Assembly (NCBI GenBank): GCA_052038485.1
Contig: JBQGCL010000173.1
Location: 5,315 to 69,314, forward strand
Origin: JACVRW01 sp052038485
GTDB taxonomy: Bacteria; Actinomycetota; Thermoleophilia; Solirubrobacterales; Thermoleophilaceae
Length of the DNA stretch: 64,000 nucleotides
Direction: 5' to 3'
Notes under the pieces: model-generated
Seen by the model: the letters and a program-made list of their open reading frames with translations, nothing else
What the model was told of the DNA's origin: nothing
The model's database searches: none
Position numbers and translations under genes: made by a program
In this document: positions 53,937-61,435 of the stretch, piece by piece
Layout of the letters: every line of letters begins with the position of its first letter
Position numbering within the stretch: position 1 is the stretch's first letter

Positions 53937-54836
53937 ATGAAGGCCGTCCTCTGGGACGAGGCCTTCTCCGACCCAGGCTGGATCTTCGAGCGCAAGCTGG
54001 ACGGCGTGCGCTGCCTCGCGCACCGCGACAAGCGCGGCGTGTCGCTCGTTTCGCGCACGGATCGGAGCATGAACGCCGACTACCCTGAGATCGTGGCCGC
54101 GCTCGAGGCCGAGGCCTGCGAGGACTTCGTCGTGGACGGCGAGGTGGTCGCGTTCGGCAGCCCCGGCGTCACGAGCTTCTCGCGGCTCCAGCGCCGCCAC
54201 CGCGAGCGGGTGGCGATCTTCTACTACGTCTTCGACCTGCTGCGGCTGGACGGCGAGGACACGCGCGACAGGCCGCTGCGCCAGCGCAAGGCGGAGCTGC
54301 GCCGCGCGCTCGCGTTCAAGGGGCCGATCCGCTTCTCTGCGCACCGCAACGGCCACGGCGAGGAGCTGTTTCGCGAGGCCTGCCGCAAGGGCCTCGAGGG
54401 GAGCATGGCCAAGCGCGCCGACAGCCCCTACCGCGCGACCCGCTCGAGCGACTGGCGCAAGCTCAAGTGCCACGCCGAGCAGGAGCTCGTGATCGGCGGC
54501 TACACCGCCCCGCAGGGGTCGCGCACCGACTTCGGCGCGCTGCTCGTCGGCTACTTCGAGGACGGCAGGCTGAGCTATGCCGGCAAGGTCGGGACCGGGT
54601 TCGACCAGGACACGCTGCGCGAGCTCGGCGAGCGCCTGCGCGGCCTCGAGCGCGACGACCCGCCGTTCTACGACGTGCACCCCATCCCGCGCGGGACGCA
54701 CTGGGTCGAGCCCGAGCTGGTCGGCCAGATCGCGTTCACCGAGTGGACCCGCGACGGCCGGCTGCGCCACCCGCGCTTCCTCGGCCTGCGCACCGACAAG
54801 CCGGCGCGCGAGGTCGTGCGGGAGCGCGCGGCGTGA
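53937..54836 (+). CDS. ATP-dependent DNA ligase domain of split LigD
   Basis: 299 residues from ATG 53937. Nucleotidyltransferase motif I is FERKLDGVRC with adenylated Lys20; motif III VFDLLRLDGEDTRDRPL, motif IV EGSMAKRADSPYRATRSSDWRKLKC and the OB-fold motif VEPELVGQIAFTEWTRDGRLRHPRFLGLR follow. It seals double-strand breaks in NHEJ. Its stop overlaps the Pol gene start (GTGA). Confidence 0.93.
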   Translation: MKAVLWDEAFSDPGWIFERKLDGVRCLAHRDKRGVSLVSRTDRSMNADYPEIVAALEAEACEDFVVDGEVVAFGSPGVTSFSRLQRRHRERVAIFYYVFDLLRLDGEDTRDRPLRQRKAELRRALAFKGPIRFSAHRNGHGEELFREACRKGLEGSMAKRADSPYRATRSSDWRKLKCHAEQELVIGGYTAPQGSRTDFGALLVGYFEDGRLSYAGKVGTGFDQDTLRELGERLRGLERDDPPFYDVHPIPRGTHWVEPELVGQIAFTEWTRDGRLRHPRFLGLRTDKPAREVVRERAA

Positions 54837-55720
54837 CGGTCTCGATCACGCACCCGGACAAGCTGCTCTTCCCCGACGACGGGCTCAGCAAGGCCGACAT
54901 CGCGGCCTACTACGAGAACGTCGCGGAGTGGATGCTCCAGCACGTGCGCGACCGGCCGCTCAGCCTGATGATCTTCCCCGACGGGATCGAAGGCCAGGGC
55001 TTCTTCCAGAAGAACACTCCGGGCCACTACCCCGACTGGATCAAGCGGGTGGAGGCCGAGAAGAAGGGCGGCACCGTCAACCACTCGGTGATCTCGACCG
55101 CCGACACGCTCGTCTACCTCGTCGGCCAGAACATGATCACGCCGCACGTCTGGCTGTCGCGCGCCGACCGGCTGCGTCAACCCGACCGCATCGTGTTCGA
55201 CCTCGACCCCGCCCCGGGCGCCGACTTCGCCGCCGTCCGCCGCGCCGCCCGTCAGACCGGCGACCTGCTGCGCGAGCTCGGGCTCGAGCCGTTCGCGCAG
55301 GTGACCGGCTCGAAGGGCATCCACGTCTGGTCGCCGCTGCGGCGGCGCGCCACCTTCGAGGAGGTCAAGCCGTTCGCCCGCACCGCCGCCGAGGTGCTCG
55401 CCGCGCGCTACCCGGACGACCTGACGACCGAGTTCCGCAAGGCCGAGCGCGGCGGCCGCATCCTGATCGACGTGATGCGCAACGCCTACGCGCAAACCGC
55501 CGTGCCGCCCTACGCGATCCGGCCGCGGCCGGGGGCGCCGGTGGCCACCCCGATCGCCTGGGAGGAGCTGTCCGACTCGAAGCTGCGGGCCGACCGCTGG
55601 ACCGTCACGAACGTCCTCAGGCGCCTGCGCGCCAAGGGCGACCCCTGGGCCGACATCGCCTCGTTCGCGCGCGGGCTGTCGCGCGCTCGCAAGCGCCTCG
55701 AGAGGCTCTCCGCCGAGTAG
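54833..55720 (+). CDS. LigD polymerase/primase domain protein (stand-alone Pol)
   Basis: 295 residues from GTG 54833. Family blocks: THPDKLLFPDDGLSKADIAAYYENVAEWML, FFQKNTPGHYPDWI, the metal-binding Asp pair in RIVFDLDPAPGADF, GSKGIHVWSPL and the third Asp in ILIDVMRNAYAQT. It adds nucleotides, preferring NTPs, at gaps in NHEJ. The three genes follow the PE-ligase-Pol order of Pseudomonas LigD but as separate proteins. No Ku gene is in the window. Confidence 0.94.
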   Translation: MTVSITHPDKLLFPDDGLSKADIAAYYENVAEWMLQHVRDRPLSLMIFPDGIEGQGFFQKNTPGHYPDWIKRVEAEKKGGTVNHSVISTADTLVYLVGQNMITPHVWLSRADRLRQPDRIVFDLDPAPGADFAAVRRAARQTGDLLRELGLEPFAQVTGSKGIHVWSPLRRRATFEEVKPFARTAAEVLAARYPDDLTTEFRKAERGGRILIDVMRNAYAQTAVPPYAIRPRPGAPVATPIAWEELSDSKLRADRWTVTNVLRRLRAKGDPWADIASFARGLSRARKRLERLSAE

Positions 55721-55752
55721 CGGCCGGGCCGTTTCATGGTCGGCCCATGGGG

Positions 55753-55758
55753 TAGACC
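55753..55758 (+). promoter_or_regulatory. -10-like box (TAGACC) of the sigma-factor gene, leaderless geometry
   Basis: GGGTAGACC followed by six bases and ATG 55765; first T at -12. The last base is C. Confidence 0.35.
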
Positions 55759-55764
55759 TTTTGC

Positions 55765-56826
55765 ATGGCCGAGATGTCGGAGGGACTGGCCGAGCGCCGA
55801 ATCGACGCCCTGTTCGAGCGGGGCGAGGAGGCCGGCTGCGTGACCATGTCCGAGCTCGCCGAGCTCGCCCAGGAGCTGGAGCTTCCCGACGACGAGCTGA
55901 CCGCGCTGCACGAGCGGCTCGAGTCGCGCGGCATCGACGTGTCGGACGACTGCGCCAACGGCGCCCCGCCGGGCTTCCACTACAACAACGAGGAGCTCGT
56001 CGCGATGACCAGCGACACGCTCCAGCTGTTCCTGCGCGACGTCCGCCGCCACCCGCTGCTCACCGCCGACGAGGAGGTCGAGCTGGCCAAGCGGATCGAG
56101 CGCGGCGACCTCGAGGCGAAGGAGCGGATGGTCAACTCGAACCTGCGGCTGGTCGTCTCGCTCGCCAAGAAGTACCAGGGCCACGAGCTGGCACTGCTCG
56201 ACCTGATCCAGGAGGGCATCCTCGGCTTGATCCGCGCGGCCGAGAAGTTCGACTGGCGCAAGGGCTACAAGTTCTCCACCTACGCGACCTTCTGGATCCG
56301 CCAGGCGATCCAGCGCGGGCTCGCCAACCAGGGGCGAACGATCCGGATCCCGGTCCACATCGGCCAGCGCGAGCGCAAGATCGCGCGCGCCGAGCGCGAG
56401 CTGGCCGCCAAGCACGGCCGGCCGCCGACCGACGAGGAGGTCGCCGCCGCGGCCGAGATCACGCTCGACGAGCTGCACGAGACGCGCGAGGTGATGCGCA
56501 CGATCACGAGCCTGGAGCGCCCGATCGGCGCCGAGGGCGACACGGAGCTCGGCGACCTGCTCGCCAGCGACGAGATCGAGCCGCACGAGGAGGTCGAGAT
56601 CGGCCTGCGCGACCAGACCGTGCGGGCCGCGCTCGATCAGCTGCCCGAGCAGGAGCGCGAGGTGATCGGCCTGCGCTTCGGGCTGGGCGGAGCCGAGCCG
56701 ACACCGCTGCGGGAGGCCGGGCGGCAACTCGGCCTGTCGCCGGAGCGCGTCCGCCGCATCGAGCACAAGGCGCTCGAGCGGCTCGCCGAGTTCCGCGAGG
56801 TCGCGGCGCTCTCCGAAGTAGCCTGA
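55765..56826 (+). CDS. RNA polymerase sigma-70 factor, primary-like (group 1/2)
   Basis: 353 residues. N-terminal region 1.1-like helices (IDALFERGEEAGCVTMSELA), region 1.2 DTLQLFLRDVRRHPLLTADEEVELAKRIERGD, region 2 NLRLVVSLAKKYQGHELALLDLIQEGILGLIRAAEKFDWRKGYKFSTYATFWIRQAI, region 3 HGRPPTDEEVAAAAEI and region 4 LREAGRQLGLSPERVRRIEHKALERL. Region 2.4 is close to RpoD, so -10 TANNNT recognition is expected. The short length and a less usual region-4 helix (TPLREAGRQLG for the common SLEEVGRxFG) suggest a group 2 or second primary sigma. Confidence 0.93.
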   Translation: MAEMSEGLAERRIDALFERGEEAGCVTMSELAELAQELELPDDELTALHERLESRGIDVSDDCANGAPPGFHYNNEELVAMTSDTLQLFLRDVRRHPLLTADEEVELAKRIERGDLEAKERMVNSNLRLVVSLAKKYQGHELALLDLIQEGILGLIRAAEKFDWRKGYKFSTYATFWIRQAIQRGLANQGRTIRIPVHIGQRERKIARAERELAAKHGRPPTDEEVAAAAEITLDELHETREVMRTITSLERPIGAEGDTELGDLLASDEIEPHEEVEIGLRDQTVRAALDQLPEQEREVIGLRFGLGGAEPTPLREAGRQLGLSPERVRRIEHKALERLAEFREVAALSEVA

Positions 56827-56858
56827 GTAACCCCGCAGCCTGGCGGGTAGCCGACCCT

Positions 56859-57803
56859 ATGGACGCCTCCGCGACAGGCCCTACGCAGCTCAAGACTCGC
56901 TCATGGCTCGGCGTGCTCAGGCGCACCGGCACCGAGTTCCGCGACGACAACCTGACCGACTGGGCGGCGGCGCTCACCTACTACGCGGTGCTGTCGATCT
57001 TCCCGGGTCTGATCGTCCTGGTCTCGGTGCTCGGGCTGATCGGCGAGTCGGCCACCCAGCCGCTGATCGACAACCTCGGCAGCGTGGCGCCGGGGCCGGC
57101 CAAGGACATCTTCACGAGCGCGATCGAGAACATCGAGGGCAGTCAGGGCGCCGCCGGAGTCTTCTTCGTGATCGGGCTGGCGGCGGCGATCTGGTCCGCG
57201 TCCGGGTACATCGGGGCGTTCATGCGCGCCTCCAACGCGATCTACGACATCGAGGAGGGCCGGCCGATCTGGAAGACGCTCCCGCTGCGCGTCGGGCTGA
57301 CCGTGCTGTTGATGTTGCTGACGGCGATCACCGCGTTCGCCGTGACGCTCAGCGGCGGGCTGGCACAGGAGGTCGGCAACGTGATCGGCGTCGGCGACAC
57401 GGCGGTCGACGTCTGGAACATCGCCAAGTGGCCGGTGCTGCTGCTGTTCGTGAGCTTCCTGTTCGCGGTGCTCTACTGGGCGGCGCCGAACGTCAAGCAG
57501 CCCGGCTTCCGCTGGATCACCCCGGGTGGCCTGCTCGCGGTCGCCGGCTGGGTGATCGCGTCGCTGGCGTTCGCGTTCTACGTCTCGAACTTCGGCTCGT
57601 ACAACAAGACCTACGGTGCGCTGGCCGGACCGATCGTGTTCCTGGTCTGGCTCTGGATCTCGAACATCATGATCCTGCTCGGGGCCGAGTTCAACGCGGA
57701 GCTCGAGCGCGGGCGAGCGATCGAGGGCGGCATGCGCCCGGAGGACAAGGAGCCGTTCGTCGAGCCGCGCGACACGCGCAAGCTCGAGACCAATCAGGGC
57801 TGA
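56859..57803 (+). CDS. YihY/BrkB-family inner membrane protein
   Basis: 314 residues from ATG 56859. Six membrane helices with the family's first block FRDDNLTDWAAALTYYAVLSIFPGLIVLVSVLGL, then WSASGYIGAFMRASNAIYDIEEGRPIWK and FYVSNFGSYNKTYGALAGPIVFLVWLWISNIMILLGAEFNAELER. Function is not firmly known, despite the old RNase BN label. The charged tail is cytoplasmic. It overlaps the convergent MpsC-like gene by 10 nt. Confidence 0.92.
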   Translation: MDASATGPTQLKTRSWLGVLRRTGTEFRDDNLTDWAAALTYYAVLSIFPGLIVLVSVLGLIGESATQPLIDNLGSVAPGPAKDIFTSAIENIEGSQGAAGVFFVIGLAAAIWSASGYIGAFMRASNAIYDIEEGRPIWKTLPLRVGLTVLLMLLTAITAFAVTLSGGLAQEVGNVIGVGDTAVDVWNIAKWPVLLLFVSFLFAVLYWAAPNVKQPGFRWITPGGLLAVAGWVIASLAFAFYVSNFGSYNKTYGALAGPIVFLVWLWISNIMILLGAEFNAELERGRAIEGGMRPEDKEPFVEPRDTRKLETNQG

Positions 57804-58168
57804 GGCGGGTCCTCGAGCACGAACAGCTCGAAGCCGATGTCGGCGTCGACGAGCAGCTGGCTGTGGTAGGCGGTCACGGGGCGTCCTAGTGCACCCTCGA
57901 CGACCGCCGTGAAGGACTCCGCCATCGCCTCCTGGAACCTGAGCCGGACGCTTCGGACCTGGTCGGCGTGGCCGGCCTCGACGAGCGTGTGCTCGACGGT
58001 CGTCATCGTGTCCCTCAGGACGGTGACCAGGTAGTGGTCGTCGAGCAGGTAGCTCTTCGCCCGCGTGGGCCCGCGCCCGTAGAACTCGGAGAACAGCCCG
58101 ACGATGCCGTTGGTGATCTCGGCGAGCTGCTCGCCGTGCGGCGACTCGACATGGGCGGTCTGGTCCAC
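57794..58168 (-). CDS. DUF2294 / MpsC-like protein
   Basis: 124 residues from GTG 58168, chosen over GTG 58204 because TAGACT has its first T 13 bases upstream and this removes the overlap with the zinc-ribbon gene. The family block reads EITNGIVGLFSEFYGRGPTRAKSYL, then VEHTLVEAGHADQVRSVRLRFQEAMAESF and VEGALGRPVTAYHSQLLVDADIGFELFVLED. DUF2294 proteins were tied to Mps (Na+-translocating, membrane-potential-generating) systems as MpsC; no mpsAB genes are here. Confidence 0.85.
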   Translation of the reverse strand: MDQTAHVESPHGEQLAEITNGIVGLFSEFYGRGPTRAKSYLLDDHYLVTVLRDTMTTVEHTLVEAGHADQVRSVRLRFQEAMAESFTAVVEGALGRPVTAYHSQLLVDADIGFELFVLEDPPQP

Positions 58169-58175
58169 CGCCGGG

Positions 58176-58181
58176 AGTCTA
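58176..58181 (-). promoter_or_regulatory. -10 box (TAGACT) of the MpsC-like gene
   Basis: TAGACT followed by seven bases and GTG 58168. It contains the stop codon of the zinc-ribbon gene. Confidence 0.45.
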
Positions 58182-58382
58182 GGGGGCAGATGCGCTTCGT
58201 TCACGCCCGTCCCCGGGCGGCGACTTCCCCATCTTCTCCTGGAGTCGCGGTGGCAGCTTCGAGCGGAACAGGCGGCTCACCTTGCCGAGCTTGGCCCGGC
58301 AGCGCGGACACTCCTCCGACGTCGCCGAAGCCGTCGGGCTATAGATCGTGAGCCGGCACGTGGGGCAGTTGAGATAGGCCAT
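58179..58382 (-). CDS. small zinc-ribbon protein
   Basis: 67 residues. MAYLNCPTCRL and SEECPRCRAKLG give two CxxC knuckles for one zinc; the basic tail (VSRLFRSKLPPRLQEKMGK) may bind nucleic acid or protein. No known family assigned. It is preceded by one of the clearest promoters in the window and followed by the MpsC-like gene. Confidence 0.7.
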   Translation of the reverse strand: MAYLNCPTCRLTIYSPTASATSEECPRCRAKLGKVSRLFRSKLPPRLQEKMGKSPPGDGRERSASAP

Positions 58383-58397
58383 CCGTGGTGGTCGCGG

Positions 58398-58426
58398 ACG
58401 GTAGCCCGAATGGGTATCACCGTCAA
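58398..58426 (-). promoter_or_regulatory. sigma-A type promoter of the zinc-ribbon gene
   Basis: On the minus strand TTGACG (58426-58421), a 17-base spacer and TACCGT (58403-58398). Transcription would start near 58391, about nine bases before ATG 58382. Confidence 0.6.
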
Positions 58427-58479
58427 CGAAAATAGGTATGACGTTGGAGGGCCGCCGAGCGGCCGGCGGCGCCCCGTCG

Positions 58480-58485
58480 TACGCT
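58480..58485 (+). promoter_or_regulatory. -10 box (TACGCT) of the coiled-coil gene
   Basis: CGTACGCT followed by seven bases and ATG 58493; first T at -13. No ribosome binding site. Confidence 0.45.
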
Positions 58486-58492
58486 CTTCGGG

Positions 58493-59374
58493 ATGGACCT
58501 CGACCAGGAGATCGACCGCCTCTACGGAACGCCGCTCGACGAGTTCGTGCACGAGCGCGACGAGCTGGCCCGGAGGCTGACGCGCGAGGGCGACCGCGAG
58601 TCGGGTACGCGCGTCAAGTCGTTGCGCAAGCCGACGGTCGGGGCGTGGGCGCTCAACCAAGCGGTGCGGCGGCGGCGCGCCGATACGGACGCGCTGCTGG
58701 CGACCGGCAAGCGGTTGCGCGCGGCCCACGAGGAGCTGCTCAACGGCGGCGACCCGGCGGTGCTGCGCGAGACCATGGAGGAGGAGCGCTCGCTCACGTC
58801 GGCGCTGGCCGACTGCGCGGAGGCGATCGCAAGCGAGACCGGCAAGAGCGGGCCGGCTCTGCGCGACCGGGTGAGGGCGACGCTGCACGCGGCCGCCGTG
58901 CAGGAGGAGGCGCGCGTCGAGCTCGAGTCGGGCCGGTTCGTTCGCGAGCGCGAGGCGGTCGGGCTGGGCCCGTTCGGAAGCGAGCTGGCGGCGGCCGCCG
59001 CGGCGGCACCGCCGAAGGGCGGCCGCTCGGCGACGAAGACCGGCGCGAAGCGGTCGTCGGCGGCGAAGAGCGGCGCGGCCGAGCCGGACGCGGCCGAGCC
59101 GGACGCGGCCGAGCGCTCCGAGCCCAGGACGCGGCCCGCTTCAGCTCCCGACCCACGCCTGGTCGAGGCCGAGCGCGCGCTGGCCGAGGCGCGTGAGGCC
59201 CTGGGCCGCGCCGAGGCCGTGCACACGGACACGCTGTCGACGGCGGAGGCCGCTCGCGAGGCGCTCGGCGCTGCGGAGGACGCCGAACGCGACGCGCGCC
59301 GCGAGGTGCGCGAGCTGTGGCGTGAGGTCGCCAAGCACGAGCGCCGCGTCGAGCGGCTGCGGCCGAAGCGCTAG
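58493..59374 (+). CDS. Ala/Glu/Arg-rich coiled-coil protein, function unknown
   Basis: 293 residues. An N-terminal helical domain (residues 1-160, including FVHERDELARRLTRE and TVGAWALNQAVRRRR) is followed by a low-complexity Lys/Ser/Ala linker (about 165-225) and a C-terminal coiled coil (VEAERALAEAREALGRAEAV ... EVAKHERRVERLRPKR). No membrane span or catalytic motif. The linker includes a 15-bp tandem repeat. Possibly DNA- or envelope-associated; no family recognised. Confidence 0.7.
   Translation: MDLDQEIDRLYGTPLDEFVHERDELARRLTREGDRESGTRVKSLRKPTVGAWALNQAVRRRRADTDALLATGKRLRAAHEELLNGGDPAVLRETMEEERSLTSALADCAEAIASETGKSGPALRDRVRATLHAAAVQEEARVELESGRFVREREAVGLGPFGSELAAAAAAAPPKGGRSATKTGAKRSSAAKSGAAEPDAAEPDAAERSEPRTRPASAPDPRLVEAERALAEAREALGRAEAVHTDTLSTAEAAREALGAAEDAERDARREVRELWREVAKHERRVERLRPKR
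59075..59113 (+). repeat. 15-bp tandem repeat in the coiled-coil gene
   Basis: Unit GCGGCCGAGCCGGAC occurs at 59075-59089 and 59090-59104, with a third partial copy (GCGGCCGAG) from 59105. It codes AAEPD repeats and could vary in copy number without changing frame. Confidence 0.8.
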
Positions 59375-59385
59375 CACCCGGCGGC

Positions 59386-60888
59386 TCAGTCCGGCGGCTC
59401 GCGTCGCGGCAGGCCTCGCACGGCCGGGCCCATGATCACCTCTCCGGTCGCCGCGAAGCGGGATCCGTGACAGGGGCAGTCCCAGGTGCCCTCGCCCGAG
59501 TTCCAGTTGACGATGCAGCCCAGGTGGGTGCAGCGGGCCGACAGCGCGTGCAGCTCGCCCTGGTCGTCCCGGTGGACCGCCCTCTGGCTCAGCCCCGTCC
59601 CGACGATGCGCCCCTGGCCCGGATGGATCGACTCGACGTCCGCGCGCTTGACGACCCGGTCGCCCACGAACCTCAGCGCCACGTTGAGGTTCTCCTTCGC
59701 CAGCGTCGCGGCGCTCGCCCGCAACCGCACCCGGCGCGTGTCGAAGAGGGACCGCCACGGATGGTCGCGCCCCTCCACCCACGCCGTCAGCAGCTCGGCC
59801 GCCGCGATCCCCATCGCGAGCCCCCACTTGCGAAAGCCGGTGGCCACGAAGACGTGCTTGGAGATCGGGTCGACCGGCCCGATGTACGGGACGCCGTCGG
59901 CGGGCATCTGGTCCTGCGTAGCCCAGCGCATCACCGGGTCGATGCCGAACCGCTCGCGGGCCCAGCGCGCGAGCCGCTCGTAGCGCTCGGCCGCGTCGCC
60001 CTGACCGGTCTTGTGGCTCTCGCCGCCCACCAGCAGCCAGGTCCGCTCCCCGAGCGTGTGCGTGCGGATCGAGTGGGCGGGCGACTCCGTGCTCAGGTAC
60101 ATACCGCCGGTCGCCGCCGGCCGCTCATATGGGGCCGCCACCACGTAGGAGCGCTCGGGGTGGCAGCGCGCGAAGTAGAGGCCGCGGTCCAGGAACGGCA
60201 GGTGGGTCGCGACGATCACGCTGCTCGCGGTCACCGTCCGGCCCGTGTCGGTGCGCACCCGGCAGGGCGAGCCGTCGTCCACGGCCTGCGCGACCGTCCC
60301 CTCGTAGACCTGTCCGCCGGCAGCTTCGAGGCGGCGCGCCAGCCCCTGGACGAACCGGGCCGGGTGGAACTCGGCCTGGTCGGCGAAGCGCACGGCCGCG
60401 TCGATCGCGTAGGGCAGGTCGGTCTCCTCGACGAGCGACGCCGGCAGCCCGGCCCGCCGCGCGGCCTCGACCTCGGCCTCGATCTGCTCGCGGTCGGCAG
60501 CGGACTCGGCGTAGGTCAGGTTTGGCTTCCGGCGCAGGTCGCAGTCCATCCCGAGCTCGTTGACCAGCTCGAAGGCGCGCTCTATCCCGCGCTGGTTGGC
60601 CTGACCGTAGACCCGGGCGGCGGCGTCGCCGAGCTGCCGCTCGAGCCGCGCGTAGCTGAGCCCGTGCAGCGAGCTGAGCTTGGCCGTGGTGTACCCGGTC
60701 GCACCCGCGCCAAGGAAGCGGGCCTCCAGCACGACCACGCGCGCACCGGTGCGGTTCAGCTCGAGCGCCACACTGAGCCCGGTGATGCCGCCCCCCACGA
60801 CGCAGACGTCGGCGTGGACGTCCTGGGACAGCGGAGGCCGCTGAGCGTGCTCGGCGGTGTCGAGCCAGAGTGAGCTGAGCGCGGCCAT
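59386..60888 (-). CDS. FAD-dependent oxidoreductase (DAO type) fused to a Rieske [2Fe-2S] domain
   Basis: 500 residues from ATG 60888, preceded by AAGGGCAAGGG. The DAO-fold part starts at DVCVVGGGITGLSVALELNRTGARVVVLEARFLGAGATGYTTAKLSS and ends near PYIGPVDPISKHVFVATGFRKWGLAMG. Residues about 415-500 are a Rieske domain with CTHLGC and CPCHGSRF binding the cluster. The fusion is known in Gram-positive bacteria and suggests electron transfer between the flavin and an iron-sulfur centre; the substrate is unknown. Cytoplasmic. Confidence 0.9.
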   Translation of the reverse strand: MAALSSLWLDTAEHAQRPPLSQDVHADVCVVGGGITGLSVALELNRTGARVVVLEARFLGAGATGYTTAKLSSLHGLSYARLERQLGDAAARVYGQANQRGIERAFELVNELGMDCDLRRKPNLTYAESAADREQIEAEVEAARRAGLPASLVEETDLPYAIDAAVRFADQAEFHPARFVQGLARRLEAAGGQVYEGTVAQAVDDGSPCRVRTDTGRTVTASSVIVATHLPFLDRGLYFARCHPERSYVVAAPYERPAATGGMYLSTESPAHSIRTHTLGERTWLLVGGESHKTGQGDAAERYERLARWARERFGIDPVMRWATQDQMPADGVPYIGPVDPISKHVFVATGFRKWGLAMGIAAAELLTAWVEGRDHPWRSLFDTRRVRLRASAATLAKENLNVALRFVGDRVVKRADVESIHPGQGRIVGTGLSQRAVHRDDQGELHALSARCTHLGCIVNWNSGEGTWDCPCHGSRFAATGEVIMGPAVRGLPRREPPD

Positions 60889-60946
60889 CCCTTGCCCTTG
60901 TCCCCCAGCGCGGTTGCCCAAACCAGCGAGAGGGAATTAGCACGGT

Positions 60947-61348
60947 GTGCGGCCGGTCGGGACAGCAACATTGCTCGCCTTGGCGTGCCTGCTGTCCGCC
61001 TGCGGCACGTCCGGTCGCGAGGCCGATGCCACCACCGTGGTCGAGCGGTTTCAGGCCGCGCTCGCCGACGGCGACGGCCCCGCCGCCTGCGCCGAGCTCA
61101 GCGAGGAGACCTCGGAGGCGCTCCAGCGGCAGGAGGGCAAGCCGTGCGACGAGGCGATCCTCGGGCTCGCGCTGCCCACCGGCAGCCGTGTCGGCGACAC
61201 GGACGTCGAGGCCACCTCCACCGCGGTCTCGCTGCTCGGTGGGGGCACGCTGTTCCTGAACGAGGTCCCGGATGGCTGGGAGATCTCAGCCGCCGGCTGC
61301 TCACCTACCGCGCCCGACCTCCCCTTCGACTGCGAGCTGGAGAACTGA
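60947..61348 (+). CDS. small lipoprotein
   Basis: 133 residues from GTG 60947. Signal peptide TATLLALACLLSAC with the lipid-bearing Cys at residue 19 (LSAC). The mature part is small, with three further Cys, and resembles NTF2-like accessory lipoproteins (VVERFQAALADGDGPAACAELSEETS, then DGWEISAAGC). It would sit on the outer face of the membrane. The next two genes, both membrane proteins, start directly after it. Confidence 0.7.
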   Translation: MRPVGTATLLALACLLSACGTSGREADATTVVERFQAALADGDGPAACAELSEETSEALQRQEGKPCDEAILGLALPTGSRVGDTDVEATSTAVSLLGGGTLFLNEVPDGWEISAAGCSPTAPDLPFDCELEN

Positions 61349-61349
61349 G

Positions 61350-61433
61350 ATGCGGGCGATGTTCGTGATCTACCTCGCGGTGATCGTCGCCGGCCTGGTC
61401 CTCTACACGACCATCGGCCTCCTGCACAACTAG
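61350..61433 (+). CDS. 27-residue single-helix membrane microprotein
   Basis: ATG 61350 starts one base after the lipoprotein stop and the frame ends at TAG 61433. The product is one transmembrane helix (FVIYLAVIVAGLVLYTTIGL) with a two-sided short tail. The next gene starts two bases after its stop. Tight packing between two envelope genes and a composition unlike chance GC-rich frames support a real microprotein. Confidence 0.55.
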   Translation: MRAMFVIYLAVIVAGLVLYTTIGLLHN

Positions 61434-61435
61434 TC

